Assembly (NCBI RefSeq): GCF_000241055.1
Contig: NZ_CM001398.1
Span: 1,599,163 to 1,663,162, forward strand
Length of the DNA stretch: 64,000 nucleotides
Source of the DNA: Oenococcus kitaharae DSM 17330
Lineage (GTDB): Bacteria > Bacillota > Bacilli > Lactobacillales > Lactobacillaceae
Reading direction: 5' to 3'
A program made the translations under genes and the position numbers. Within the stretch, counting starts at the first letter, position 1. Each line of letters starts with the position of its first letter. The notes below the pieces were generated by a model that saw only the letters and a program-made list of their open reading frames with translations, was not told the origin of the DNA and searched no databases. Positions 18,349 through 27,381 of this stretch are shown one piece after another.

Positions 18349-18963
18349 TTATCGCCTTTTTGCAAAATCATCGGATTTCGCCTTGATCAAATATTCAATC
18401 TTCTCCATAGAAAGAGGCGCACCGAAGATTGGTTTCATTTCTTTGGGAAAATAATCAAAATCTGCCGAGTCGATGCCGACATTGATGTTTTCTTTAATAT
18501 CAATCGAACTGTGATGAATGTGCCCGTGAAGATTGATACTATTTTTCGTGATACCGAAAATCAGAGGATAATGTGTCAAAAAGTATTGTCGATGGTCATA
18601 TTTGAAGTAGGCGCCGACATCCTCGAAGGCAAATTTATCTGCACCATTTTCGGATTTAAAATTATGGCTATTCAGATACTTGAAGAAATCATGGCTGTCG
18701 TGGTTGCCTTTGACAAAAATCAGATTGCCATGCAGGTTTGTCAATAGATCCAGCATCTCCTCTTTGCTGCCTTGCCGATAGAAAACGCCGATATCGCCGC
18801 AATGATAAACCGTATCTTCCGGCTGAACAGTCTGATTCCAAGCGTCGACAATGGCATCATTCATTTCATTGACCGAAAGAAAGTGCTGCCGTTCAGGAGC
18901 AAAGTGGGGATGTCCCAATAGAGCAGTGTCAAAAAAATGTGTATCCGAGGTCACAAAGATCAT
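18349..18963 (-). CDS. Calcineurin-like metallophosphoesterase
   Basis: A 204-residue phosphoesterase. Metal-binding motifs are clear: TSDTHFFD at the N-terminus (residues 5-12), HCGDIG (about 55-60), KGNHDSHDF (about 81-89), HYPLIFG and the final NLHGHIHHSS. Substrate is unknown; a small-molecule or nucleotide phosphoester is likely. It is the first gene of the run leading into priA. No Shine-Dalgarno precedes the ATG; instead an extended -10 (TGATAAGAT) ends 6 nt before it, suggesting a leaderless mRNA. Confidence 0.87.
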   Translation of the reverse strand: MIFVTSDTHFFDTALLGHPHFAPERQHFLSVNEMNDAIVDAWNQTVQPEDTVYHCGDIGVFYRQGSKEEMLDLLTNLHGNLIFVKGNHDSHDFFKYLNSHNFKSENGADKFAFEDVGAYFKYDHRQYFLTHYPLIFGITKNSINLHGHIHHSSIDIKENINVGIDSADFDYFPKEMKPIFGAPLSMEKIEYLIKAKSDDFAKRR

Positions 18964-18969
18964 AAACTA

Positions 18970-18978
18970 ATCTTATCA
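18970..18978 (-). promoter_or_regulatory. Extended -10 box placed for a leaderless mRNA
   Basis: On the minus strand TG-A-TAAGAT (extended -10; TAAGAT at 18975-18970) is followed by 6 nt and then the ATG at 18963. Transcription starting about 7 nt after the -10 would begin at the start codon. The -35 (TTTCGA, 17-nt spacing) is weak, which is common with extended -10 sites. Confidence 0.5.
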
Positions 18979-19074
18979 ATTTTCAGAAATATTCGAAATT
19001 TTCCTTCTTGAATGTGAATAAATTAATTTAAATGTTCGTGTTTTCATGATTAATAATCTCCTCGTGGAGGAAAA

Positions 19075-20373
19075 ATGGATCAATATTTCGAACTAAAAAA
19101 GAACAATACGACAATTGGTCGGGAATTCGTTGCCGGACTGACCACTTTCGTATCGATGGCCTATATTCTTTTTGTGAATCCGAGTGTGCTCGGTGCTGCT
19201 GGAATGAATAAAGGCGCCGTCTTTGTTGCGACTGGCCTGATTACTGCCATCGCAACTATTTTTATGGGGGTTGTGGCCAAGTATCCCTTCGCCATTGCAC
19301 CAGGTTTGGGCATCAACGCTTTCTTTGCCTATTCAGTTGTTATTGGTATGAAGGTGCCATGGCAGACAGCTTTGGCCGCTGTGTTTATCGCTGGTATTTT
19401 GTTTTTTATTCTCACGATTTTCAAAATTCGTGAAATCGTCATCAATTCAATTCCAAAAGATTTAAAAGCCGCAATTGCAGCCGGAATCGGATTGTTTATT
19501 ACTTTTATCGGATTTGAGGATGGCGGTATTGTCGCTGCATCCAAAGATACGATGGTCACTTTGGGAAACTTCGGTACCCCAACGACTCTGTTAACCATTT
19601 TTGGAATCATCTTGACTTTTATCTTGTATGCACGCCACGTACCGGCTGCCATCTTCCTTGGCATGATCGGTACAACGATTGTCGGCATGCTGACAGGCTT
19701 GATTGGGCTGCCAACGGGGGTTATTTCCGCAGCACCATCACTTGCACCGACCTTTGGAAGAGCACTTGTTCATTTGGGAGATATTAATACACCTCAATTG
19801 TGGGTCGCTGTGTTTACCTTCCTATTGGTTACTTTCTTTGATACAGCCGGAACTTTGGTTGGCTTGGCCAAAAATGCCGGTTTTCTAAATGAAAAAGGTG
19901 AAATCCCGCGTGTCGGCGAAGCTCTGATGTCTGATTCTGTCGGCATGCTGATTGCGCCTGTCCTTGGAACATCACCAACATCAGCCTACATTGAGTCATC
20001 TGCTGGTATTGCCGTTGGCGGCCGTACAGGTCTAACAGCTATTTTTACCGGCATTTTGTTCCTGTTTTCACTGATTTTCAGTCCTTTGCTTTCGATCGTA
20101 ACTTCTCAGGTAACCGCACCAGCCTTGATTTTGGTTGGTGTCTTGATGGCTTCCAACCTGGCTGATATCGACTGGAAAGATTTCCCAGTTGCTGCTTCAG
20201 CTTTGCTTGTCGCAATCGGAATGCCTTTGACTTACAGTATCTCTGACGGTATCGCATTCGGTTTTGTGACATACCCGATTTTGATGCTCCTGACTGGCCA
20301 AGGCAAAAAAGTAACGCCTGTTATGTACGCTCTTGGAATTATCTTCATTGCCTTTTTGATTCTTGTCAGATAA
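19075..20373 (+). CDS. Purine (guanine/hypoxanthine) permease, NCS2 AzgA/PbuG type
   Basis: A 432-residue transporter with about 12 membrane segments. The N-terminal FELKKNNTTIGREFVAGLTTFVSMAYI, VNP and the PGLGINAFFAY signature are typical of the AzgA/PbuG branch of NCS2, which takes up adenine, guanine or hypoxanthine. FDTAGTLVGLAKNAGF and GTSPTSAYIESSAGIAVGGRTG are the conserved substrate/proton segments. GTGGAGGAAAA is a strong ribosome site. Two loose CGAA-containing boxes upstream (near 18990 and 19035) recall PurR boxes but match poorly. The gene is monocistronic with its own terminator. Confidence 0.9.
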   Translation: MDQYFELKKNNTTIGREFVAGLTTFVSMAYILFVNPSVLGAAGMNKGAVFVATGLITAIATIFMGVVAKYPFAIAPGLGINAFFAYSVVIGMKVPWQTALAAVFIAGILFFILTIFKIREIVINSIPKDLKAAIAAGIGLFITFIGFEDGGIVAASKDTMVTLGNFGTPTTLLTIFGIILTFILYARHVPAAIFLGMIGTTIVGMLTGLIGLPTGVISAAPSLAPTFGRALVHLGDINTPQLWVAVFTFLLVTFFDTAGTLVGLAKNAGFLNEKGEIPRVGEALMSDSVGMLIAPVLGTSPTSAYIESSAGIAVGGRTGLTAIFTGILFLFSLIFSPLLSIVTSQVTAPALILVGVLMASNLADIDWKDFPVAASALLVAIGMPLTYSISDGIAFGFVTYPILMLLTGQGKKVTPVMYALGIIFIAFLILVR

Positions 20374-20393
20374 AAATCTGATAACGTTAAATT

Positions 20394-20427
20394 GTTAAAA
20401 GTTCGTCAATAGATGGACTTTTTTTGT
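20394..20427 (+). terminator. Intrinsic terminator after the purine permease gene
   Basis: AAAGTTC pairs with GGACTTT (one G-U) around a 10-nt loop, followed by seven T. It starts about 20 nt after the permease stop. Confidence 0.65.
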
Positions 20428-20472
20428 TTTTCCAATCATCGGGTCCATGTCATTGTTGATTTCCGAACTAAC

Positions 20473-20501
20473 TTGCGAAAGTTTCAGAAAATTATTAACA
20501 T
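20473..20501 (+). promoter_or_regulatory. thyA promoter placed for a leaderless mRNA
   Basis: TTGCGA (20473-20478) and TAACAT (20496-20501) are 17 nt apart. The -10 ends 6 nt before the thyA ATG, and no Shine-Dalgarno is visible between them, so the transcript may begin at or next to the start codon. Confidence 0.45.
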
Positions 20502-20507
20502 AAATGC

Positions 20508-21467
20508 ATGAGCCAAAACGAAGCGCAATACCTCAATCTCGCTAAAAAAATTCTCACAGAAGGCCATGAAAAAATGGACCGGACCAAGACAGGCACGCGG
20601 TCTTTATTCGGCGCTCAGATGCGTTTTGACTTGAATGAAGGTTTTCCTTTATTGACAACTAAAAAAGTCTTTTTCGGCTTGATTAAATCAGAACTATTAT
20701 GGTTTTTACGCGGAGATAATAATATCCGCTTTCTGCTGCAGCACCATAACCACATCTGGGACGAATGGCCCTTTAAAAAATGGGTCCAAAGCAGCGACTA
20801 CACGGGTCCGGACATGACAGATTTTGGTCTTAGGGCTCAAAATGACCCTATTTTTGCCGCACAATATAACGAACAAAAACAAATTTTCACAGATCGCATT
20901 CTCAATGACGATGCTTTCAACCAAAAATTCGGAAACATCGGTGATGTATACGGCAAACTCTGGCGCAGCTGGCCTGATAACCAAGATGACGGCGTTGTTG
21001 ACCAAATTAGCCGTTTGATGAGTGAGATCAAAAACAACCCCAATTCTCGACGCCTGATCCTGACAGCCTGGAACCCCGAAACAACACCATTTGCAGCTCT
21101 GCCATCCTGTCACGTTCTTAGCCAATTTTATGTCGCAGATGGCAAACTAAGCCTGCAGATGTATCAACGGTCCGGTGATTTCTTCCTCGGCGTTCCCTTT
21201 AACATTGCCAGCTATTCCCTGCTGCTTTCTATGGTCGCAGCACAAACCGGCCTGCAAGTGGGCGAATTTATCCACACAATCGGTGATGCGCATATTTACA
21301 GCAATCACATTGAACAAATCAGCGAGCAGCTTACCCGGCCAATGCATGAGCTGCCAACCTTGAAATTAAATCCGCAGGTCAAATCAATTTTTGATTATCA
21401 CATGGCCGACATTAAAATCGAAAATTATATTCATGAAGATCCAATCAAAGCTCCGGTAGCAGTTTGA
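20508..21467 (+). CDS. thyA: Thymidylate synthase
   Basis: ThyA converts dUMP to dTMP with methylene-tetrahydrofolate. The 319-residue product carries [19 protein letters not shown] at the N-terminus, the catalytic-Cys motif [13 protein letters not shown] (Cys near residue 204), the dUMP-binding [17 protein letters not shown], and [13 protein letters not shown]. It has the roughly 50-residue insert of the longer lactobacilli/E. faecalis-like enzymes (about residues 90-140). No dihydrofolate reductase gene follows here. The terminator stem begins inside its last codons. Confidence 0.97.
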   Translation: MSQNEAQYLNLAKKILTEGHEKMDRTKTGTRSLFGAQMRFDLNEGFPLLTTKKVFFGLIKSELLWFLRGDNNIRFLLQHHNHIWDEWPFKKWVQSSDYTGPDMTDFGLRAQNDPIFAAQYNEQKQIFTDRILNDDAFNQKFGNIGDVYGKLWRSWPDNQDDGVVDQISRLMSEIKNNPNSRRLILTAWNPETTPFAALPSCHVLSQFYVADGKLSLQMYQRSGDFFLGVPFNIASYSLLLSMVAAQTGLQVGEFIHTIGDAHIYSNHIEQISEQLTRPMHELPTLKLNPQVKSIFDYHMADIKIENYIHEDPIKAPVAV

Positions 21468-21491
21468 TATAATAGTCAGCGGAGCTTTTTT
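21447..21491 (+). terminator. Intrinsic terminator overlapping the thyA 3' end
   Basis: AAAGCTCCG (21447-21455, inside the last thyA codons) pairs with CGGAGCTTT (21480 onward), followed by T. The loop of about 24 nt contains the thyA stop codon and a perfect TATAAT at 21468-21473, which may serve as a -10 for the tRNA. Confidence 0.65.
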
Positions 21492-21563
21492 GCGAACATA
21501 GTTCAGTGGTAGAACGCCACCTTCCCAAGGTGGAGGTCACGGGTCCGATCCCCGCTGTTCGCT
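21492..21563 (+). tRNA. tRNA-Gly (anticodon CCC)
   Basis: A 72-nt cloverleaf. Acceptor stem GCGAACA/TGTTCGC is perfect with discriminator T, as expected for glycine. The D-arm is GTTC-AGTGGTA-GAAC. The anticodon stem is CCACC/GGTGG with loop TTCCCAA, giving anticodon CCC. The T-stem is ACGGG/CCCGC with an A49-C65 mismatch, and the T-loop reads TCCGATC, so position 55 is C instead of the near-universal U. CCA is not encoded. Candidate -10 TATAAT lies 18 nt upstream. It reads only GGG codons, which a UCC isoacceptor can normally also read. Confidence 0.82.
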
Positions 21564-21593
21564 TTATCGGTTAGGCTTATTTATACTGGATAC

Positions 21594-22475
21594 ATGACCT
21601 CATCTTTGAAACAAATTAAGGCGCTGAACCTGCTCGCCTATACAGTCGGTTGTGCTTTTTATGCGCTCTCGCTGATTTATGTCAACATTCCCAATCGTTT
21701 GGCTGAAGGCGGCGTCACCGGTGTGACATTAATATTTCGAGCGCTTTTCTCGATTGATCCAGCGATTACGAACATTCTCTTTAATTTACCAATTCTGGTT
21801 ATTGGCTATCTGAAATTAGGCAAACGGCAGATTATCTCAACCCTTTACTGCATTTTGATGTTGTCCTTTTGGCTCTGGCTGTTTCAGCGATACCCGATCA
21901 CGATTAATTTAAACCACGATCCGCTCATTTCGGCTCTGCTCGCTGGACTCCTGATCGGCTTAGGTTTGGGCCTTGTTTTTCGTTTTGGTGCTACGACTGG
22001 CGGATCCGATGTAATTGCTCGTATTATTGAGCAGAAATTCGGCGTGACAATGGGAAAATCCTTATTTGCCATTGATGCCATCGTTCTGGCAATGTCGTTG
22101 ATTTACCTGGATTTAACGCAAATGATGTACACGCTGATCATGTCATTCGTTTCGGCTAATGTGATTAACTTTATTCAGGACGGCGGTTATTCAGCTCGAG
22201 AATTCTTGATCTTTTCAAAATACCCAACCGAAATCGCTGAACGAATTATGTCAGAATTAGAGCGCGGCAGCACCTATATCAGTATCGAAGGCGGATATAA
22301 AAAAACAGCCACTAAGGCTGTTTACGTGGTTGTGGATCCCTCAGAAGTGCGTCAGGTCAAGGAAATTATTAATGAAATTGATGCAAAAGCCTTCGTATCG
22401 ATTCGTGTGGTCACTGAACAAGTTGGTGAAGGATTTACCTTCCTAAGAAAAAAGCGCTCAATTTTCGGGCGCTAA
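21594..22475 (+). CDS. YitT family membrane protein, copy 2
   Basis: A 293-residue member of the YitT family, with membrane segments over the first 200 residues. The family motif GGVTGVTLIF lies near residues 39-48, and GLGLVFRFGATTGGSDVIA near 121-139. A C-terminal DUF2179-type cytoplasmic domain follows (about 205-280, with YISIEGGYKKT). No Shine-Dalgarno is visible; TATACT ends 6 nt before the ATG, so the message may be leaderless. The gene ends convergently with fthC, overlapping by 18 nt. Function is not established for the family. Confidence 0.85.
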   Translation: MTSSLKQIKALNLLAYTVGCAFYALSLIYVNIPNRLAEGGVTGVTLIFRALFSIDPAITNILFNLPILVIGYLKLGKRQIISTLYCILMLSFWLWLFQRYPITINLNHDPLISALLAGLLIGLGLGLVFRFGATTGGSDVIARIIEQKFGVTMGKSLFAIDAIVLAMSLIYLDLTQMMYTLIMSFVSANVINFIQDGGYSAREFLIFSKYPTEIAERIMSELERGSTYISIEGGYKKTATKAVYVVVDPSEVRQVKEIINEIDAKAFVSIRVVTEQVGEGFTFLRKKRSIFGR

Positions 22476-23006
22476 AACTTGTTGAACTCTGACGTCCAGC
22501 TTATCAGTCGGGATAGCTGCTAGTAACTGATCATTTAAAGCCAAAGAAAGCGTTTTTCCGCTATAGTCCGACAAGTAACGGTCATAGTAACCGGCCCCAA
22601 ATCCCAAGCGTTTACCAGTCTTTGTGAAGGCCAAACCCGGTACGATCATGAGATCAATATCATTCTTTGGAAAAGCTGCGGCCCCCTCTGGTTCGGAAAT
22701 TGACATTTTGCCCTTGATGATTTTTGTTGTTTCTGTAAATTCAACAAAGATCATTTTTTTGTCAACGATTTTTGGTACAAAAACATGTTTATCCAATTCC
22801 CAAGCCTGCTGAATGATCGGACGCGTGGATAATTCGAGCGGAAGACTCAAGGTAATCGCGACACGATCGCTCGACTGCCAATCAAGATTTTCAAAAAGCT
22901 GGCGATATAAAGACAGAGATTGTTCTTTTTTTTCCGCGGGATCAATTGCTGCTAAACGTGTTTTTTGCTGATCGCGCAATGCTTGTTTGTCATCTATTAT
23001 TGTCAT
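22458..23006 (-). CDS. fthC: 5-formyltetrahydrofolate cyclo-ligase
   Basis: This enzyme converts 5-formyl-THF to methenyl-THF with ATP, returning folate to the active pool. The 182-residue product has the N-terminal KQALRDQQKTRLAAID, LPLELSTRPII, the substrate/ATP segment LMIVPGLAFTKTGKRLGFGAGYYDRYLS (residues about 120-147, given in part), and SLALNDQLL. It starts 6 nt after the glyA stop, so the two form an operon with related folate roles; 5-formyl-THF is a side product of GlyA. A GCGC hairpin overlaps its 3' end. Confidence 0.94.
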   Translation of the reverse strand: MTIIDDKQALRDQQKTRLAAIDPAEKKEQSLSLYRQLFENLDWQSSDRVAITLSLPLELSTRPIIQQAWELDKHVFVPKIVDKKMIFVEFTETTKIIKGKMSISEPEGAAAFPKNDIDLMIVPGLAFTKTGKRLGFGAGYYDRYLSDYSGKTLSLALNDQLLAAIPTDKLDVRVQQVLAPEN

Positions 23007-23011
23007 GGCAT

Positions 23012-24256
23012 TCAGAAAGGATCCGAATCGAAAGGAAATTTGTCCATGAAGTCGAAAACTTCCTGCTTGATTTGAGCCAAAGCTGCTGTATCACCGGCAT
23101 GATGAATGGCACGCATAATAAACTGCTCGATTTGCAGCATATCCGCTTCCTTCATACCCTTGGTAGTCATTGCTGGCGTACCAATCCGGACACCAGAAGT
23201 AACAAATGGCGACAGCTTCTCATTAGGCAGTGCTTCTCGATTCAACGTAATCGAAACTGAATCTAATAATTCCTGCGCTTTTTTACCAGTCAGGCCAGTC
23301 TTAGTCAGATCCAAAGTGAACATATGATTATCCGTACCGCCTGAAACAACACGTATATCATCTTCCTTAGAAAACGCATCAGCCATTGCCTTGGCATTCT
23401 TAATAATCTGGGCCGAATAAGTCTTGAATTCCGGCTGCAAATCTTCATAAAAAGCAGCTGCCTTAGCTGCGACAACGTGATCCAGGGGGCCGCCTTGAGA
23501 ACCAGGGAAGACAGCTGAATTAATTTTCCTTGCATACTTCTCATCAGCCAAAATCATGCCGCCTCGAGGACCGCGTAATGTCTTATGCGTCGTGGTAGTA
23601 ATGACATCTGCCAAACCGACAGGGCTAGGATGCAGGCCAGCTGCGATCAGGCCAGCAATATGGGCAATATCAACCATCAAATAGGCACCGACTTCATCGG
23701 CAATATCGCGAAAAGCCTGAAAATCAATCGTCCGCGAATAAGCTGAAGCACCAGCAATAATCAATTTCGGCTGGAATTCTTTAGCTTGTTTTAAGATAGT
23801 ATCGTAATCCAGCAATTCAGTTTCTGGATTGACTTTATATGATTCGGCTTGATAAAGTTTGCCTGAAAAACTCACACTGGCACCGTGTGTCAAGTGGCCG
23901 CCAGAATCCAAATTCATGCCGAGAATCTTATCTCCCGGATGCAGAAAGGCCATGTAGGCCTCAAAATTAGCAGTCGAACCTGAATGCGGCTGAACATTAG
24001 CATAAGAAATACCAAAGAGTTCCTTAGCACGTTCGATTGCCAGGTTCTCAGCAATATCGATGTACTCATTGCCGCCATAATAGCGTTTGCCAGGATACCC
24101 TTCGGAATACTTATTCGTCAGAACGCTCCCTTGCGCCTGACGGACTGCTTTAGAAACAAAATTTTCAGAAGCAACCAACTCGATATTGTGCTTCTGCCTC
24201 TCTTCTTCGCCTAATACGGCTTTTGATAACTCAGGATCTAAAAAATTTTTTGCCAT
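23012..24256 (-). CDS. glyA: Serine hydroxymethyltransferase
   Basis: GlyA makes glycine and methylene-THF from serine. The 414-residue PLP enzyme has the N-terminal [53 protein letters not shown] and the PLP-lysine motif [16 protein letters not shown], all intact. AGGAGT precedes the ATG. It is followed by fthC. It supplies one-carbon units used by thyA, fmt and purine synthesis. Confidence 0.97.
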   Translation of the reverse strand: MAKNFLDPELSKAVLGEEERQKHNIELVASENFVSKAVRQAQGSVLTNKYSEGYPGKRYYGGNEYIDIAENLAIERAKELFGISYANVQPHSGSTANFEAYMAFLHPGDKILGMNLDSGGHLTHGASVSFSGKLYQAESYKVNPETELLDYDTILKQAKEFQPKLIIAGASAYSRTIDFQAFRDIADEVGAYLMVDIAHIAGLIAAGLHPSPVGLADVITTTTHKTLRGPRGGMILADEKYARKINSAVFPGSQGGPLDHVVAAKAAAFYEDLQPEFKTYSAQIIKNAKAMADAFSKEDDIRVVSGGTDNHMFTLDLTKTGLTGKKAQELLDSVSITLNREALPNEKLSPFVTSGVRIGTPAMTTKGMKEADMLQIEQFIMRAIHHAGDTAALAQIKQEVFDFMDKFPFDSDPF

Positions 24257-24325
24257 CTGTACTCCTCAAAACTTTTTTCAGTCTAACATGCTTAAAATTA
24301 TCGTGTCACTAATTGGTTAAGAAAA

Positions 24326-25510
24326 CTAACAAGGGCTTTTAGCCAAATATTTTTGCAATCGTGCCAAAGCTTCTTTTAAATTGTTTTCTGAAGCCGCATA
24401 GCTCAAACGCAGGTAGCCTTCGCCGCCAGGACCGAAACAAGAACCGGGAATCAAGCCAACCAAAGCTTTATGCGCTAATTCACGCGCAAAAGCCACATCA
24501 TCTTGATTTTGGTCAGCTGGAATTTTAAGAAAAAGATAAAAAGCACCATCTGGGGCTGCAACATCAAAGCCTAATTTTTTAAATTCAGGAATTAAATAGT
24601 CACGCCGCTGCTGATATTCGGCGCGCATCTGTTCGGTGACAGCATCACCTTCGTTCAATGCTGCTGTCGCACCTGCCATAGCAGGATTAGAAACGGCCGT
24701 AATCGCAAATTGATGAATCTTCACGATTTCTGAAATCAGTTCTTTGGGAGCTGCAACAAAGCCGATTCGGTCACCGGTCATCGCATGCGATTTAGAAACA
24801 CCATTTAATACAACCGTCTGTTCAGGCAGAATGGTGCCAATTGAAATATGCGGGCTGACATAATTCAATGTCGAGTAGATTTCATCTGAAACAACCAGCA
24901 AATTCGTTTTCGCGATTACATCGGCAAGCTGCTGCAGCTGCTCACGGGAATAGTCGACACCAGTCGGGTTGTTGGGATAAGTCAGCACAATCGCACGGGC
25001 ATTAGGATGCTGAGCGATTGTTTCCTGCAAACGTTGTGGTGTCAGGACAAAATCAGTATCGTTTGTCGGGATATAAACCATTTTTGTATGGTTGACATGT
25101 GCCAGCTGCTCATAAAGCGGATAGGCTGGTGACGGTACCAGCAGCTCATCCCCTTCTTTTAAAATCGTCGATAAAGTAGCAAAAATCGCTTCAGTTGATC
25201 CAACGGTTGTCAAAATCTCCGTATCCGGATCAAAATCCAACTGATAGTTCCGCTTCAAGAAGTTGGCGGCTGCCTGACGGAATTCTTCCGAGCCTCGTGC
25301 AGTCGAATAATGCGAATGGTTTTTCTCGATAGAATCCACCATTGCCTTTTTAACCAATTCCGGCGCATTAAAATCCGGTTCTCCCAAAGTCAAACGCAGC
25401 AGGCCGTCAATCTGACGAAATTCCGTGTCGATAGCACGAATCTGGTTCACTTTGATGTTTCTAATATCTGGACGGACGTTTTCAATCAATCCTTTTTTTA
25501 ATTCTGGCAT
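24326..25510 (-). CDS. patA: Aminotransferase, probably N-acetyl-LL-diaminopimelate aminotransferase
   Basis: A 394-residue class I/II PLP aminotransferase. It shows LTLGEPDFNAPE, YPNNPTGVDYS, DEIYSTLNY, the PLP-lysine in NGVSKSHAMTGDRIG, and the carboxylate-binding Arg in YLRLSYAASE. Being last in the lysA-dapH-dapL-dapA-dapB-asd operon, its likely job is transamination of N-acetyl-2-amino-6-oxopimelate, the step between DapH and the deacetylase. Sequence alone would also allow an aromatic aminotransferase. It overlaps asd by 1 nt. Confidence 0.88.
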   Translation of the reverse strand: MPELKKGLIENVRPDIRNIKVNQIRAIDTEFRQIDGLLRLTLGEPDFNAPELVKKAMVDSIEKNHSHYSTARGSEEFRQAAANFLKRNYQLDFDPDTEILTTVGSTEAIFATLSTILKEGDELLVPSPAYPLYEQLAHVNHTKMVYIPTNDTDFVLTPQRLQETIAQHPNARAIVLTYPNNPTGVDYSREQLQQLADVIAKTNLLVVSDEIYSTLNYVSPHISIGTILPEQTVVLNGVSKSHAMTGDRIGFVAAPKELISEIVKIHQFAITAVSNPAMAGATAALNEGDAVTEQMRAEYQQRRDYLIPEFKKLGFDVAAPDGAFYLFLKIPADQNQDDVAFARELAHKALVGLIPGSCFGPGGEGYLRLSYAASENNLKEALARLQKYLAKSPC

Positions 25511-26610
25511 CAGTTCTCCTTAAATAATTCATATGAAGCTTTAGGATCATCCACATGAAGCAAATCTCTTTTAACTAACTCTTCGGCAATCTGTACAGCG
25601 TTCCAAGCAGCGCCCTTCAGCAGGTTATCAGACACGACCCACATCCAGTAACTGCCAGGATTTTCATTGTCGGCACGAACTCGGCCAACAAAAGTCTCTC
25701 GTTTGCCGGCGGCATTAATCGGCTGGGGATAAAGCTGTTGTGACGGATCATCTTGTAAAACAAGGCCAGCACCATCTGCAATTGCTTTTTGAATCTCTGA
25801 AACAGAAGCTTCAGCTCCATCAGCTACCTGAAAGTAAACTGATTCGCCATGGCTGACCGGTACCGGAACACGCACACTGGTTGCGGTCACCTTAATTTTA
25901 TCGGAATTCATATCGTCAAAGAAAATTTTCTTTGTTTCATGAATCATTTTCCACTCTTCATGCGTATAACCGTCATCCTCAAAAACATCAATCTGTGGAA
26001 GCAAGTTAAAGGCTAGCGGGTAATGTTTGGCTGCTGACTTGACTGGCAGAATATTCGCCTGCATCTCTTTTTTGTCCAGATAGTCGGCGGCCTCTTTCTC
26101 CAATTCATTCCATCCGGATTGGCCAGCGCCGGATGCTGCCTGATAAGTGGAAACAATTACCTTATCAACTCCAAACTTATCAAAGACAGGCTTTAAAGCC
26201 ACCACCATTTGAATTGTTGAACAATTCGGATCCGAAACAATCCCTTTGTGGTAACTCAGTGCTTGTGGATTTACCTCAGGGACAACCAATGGCACAGATG
26301 GATTCATGCGAAAATAGGACGTATTGTCAACACAGACCGCTCCGCGTTTAACAGCTTCTGGCAAAAAATGCTTGGAAACTGAACCACCAGCAGAAGACAG
26401 AACTAAATCAATGCCTTCAAAAGATTCAGGCTTGGCTTCTTCAACTATGTATGTCTGTCCTCGAAAAGTCTGCTTTTGGCCAGCTGACCGTGAAGTTGCC
26501 AACAGCTTCAACGATTTAACTGGAATATTCGATAATGCCAGCTGTTCTCTCATACGGTTGCCGACAGCGCCCGTAGCGCCTAAAATTGCAACATTATATT
26601 CTTTTGCCAT
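25510..26610 (-). CDS. asd: Aspartate-semialdehyde dehydrogenase
   Basis: Asd reduces aspartyl phosphate to aspartate semialdehyde, the branch point for lysine, threonine and methionine. The 366-residue product has the NADP-binding ILGATGAVGNRMRE, SSAGGSVSK, the catalytic Cys in SDPNCSTIQMV (about residue 131), QAASGAGQSG and the substrate-binding RVPVPVSHGE. The gene starts 1 nt after the dapB stop and overlaps the aminotransferase start by one base. No aspartate kinase gene is in this operon. Confidence 0.96.
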   Translation of the reverse strand: MAKEYNVAILGATGAVGNRMREQLALSNIPVKSLKLLATSRSAGQKQTFRGQTYIVEEAKPESFEGIDLVLSSAGGSVSKHFLPEAVKRGAVCVDNTSYFRMNPSVPLVVPEVNPQALSYHKGIVSDPNCSTIQMVVALKPVFDKFGVDKVIVSTYQAASGAGQSGWNELEKEAADYLDKKEMQANILPVKSAAKHYPLAFNLLPQIDVFEDDGYTHEEWKMIHETKKIFFDDMNSDKIKVTATSVRVPVPVSHGESVYFQVADGAEASVSEIQKAIADGAGLVLQDDPSQQLYPQPINAAGKRETFVGRVRADNENPGSYWMWVVSDNLLKGAAWNAVQIAEELVKRDLLHVDDPKASYELFKEN

Positions 26611-27381
26611 TTATTTTAACCCCATCATTTTATCCAAACCGACTAGCAAAGTTGTTTGCTGATCGGCGTTTTTAATTGCTAATTGTACGCCTGACATAAA
26701 GGATTTGCGATCCAAGCTATTTTGTGCAATCGACAAAGTTTCATAGTCATTAGCGAAATTAACTGATTGGTAGGCAACGTAACCTGCCTGACGTTTGGAA
26801 ATAATTTGAATGCCGTCAACCAAATTGCTTTGTGATTGACCATCTAGGCGGCGATCGTCAGGCTTGGCTGTCGCTGCGCCTGCTTGAGCGAGTATCGCAG
26901 CTGTCATTTTAGCCGTGCCGCTGGGGGCATCGACTTTGTCCGGATGATGAATTTCTTCAATGCTGGCATTGGACATAAATTTCGCTGCCAAGCCGGAAAA
27001 ATACATCATCAAGACAGCTGAAATACTGAAATTCGGCGCAATAATACCGCCGGTCTTTGCCTTTAATGCTGCCTGCTGGAGCGTTTGGATTTGATCATCA
27101 GTCAATCCGCTCGTACCAATAATCGGATGGATGTGATGTTCAATTGCCCAAGCAGCGTTTTGAAACACGGTTTCCGGCCGTGTCACATCCAGCCACACAT
27201 CATAATCGCCTTGGATTTCATCTAATTTGTAAAAGATTTTTGTCTCGGCAGGAAAGGCTGATTGCGCCGACGGATGGTGCAGTAAAACGGCCGACAGCTG
27301 CCAATCATCGTGTTTTGCGATTACCTGTTGAATGGCCTGACCCATTTTTCCTGCCGCACCGGCTAATAGAATGGTTTTCAT
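26611..27381 (-). CDS. dapB: 4-hydroxy-tetrahydrodipicolinate reductase
   Basis: DapB is the second committed step of lysine/diaminopimelate synthesis. The 256-residue product has the nucleotide-binding LAGAAGKMGQAI at the N-terminus, DVTRPE, a IIGTSGL segment, APNFSISAVLM and the catalytic/substrate motif EEIHHPDKVDAPSGTAK (His-His and Lys). It overlaps dapA by 4 nt. Confidence 0.96.
   Translation of the reverse strand: MKTILLAGAAGKMGQAIQQVIAKHDDWQLSAVLLHHPSAQSAFPAETKIFYKLDEIQGDYDVWLDVTRPETVFQNAAWAIEHHIHPIIGTSGLTDDQIQTLQQAALKAKTGGIIAPNFSISAVLMMYFSGLAAKFMSNASIEEIHHPDKVDAPSGTAKMTAAILAQAGAATAKPDDRRLDGQSQSNLVDGIQIISKRQAGYVAYQSVNFANDYETLSIAQNSLDRKSFMSGVQLAIKNADQQTTLLVGLDKMMGLK

Noticed and set aside
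18985-19050. PurR boxes upstream of the purine permease gene
   Set aside because: Two CGAA-containing sites exist but each differs from the PurR consensus at several positions, so I mention them only as weak candidates.
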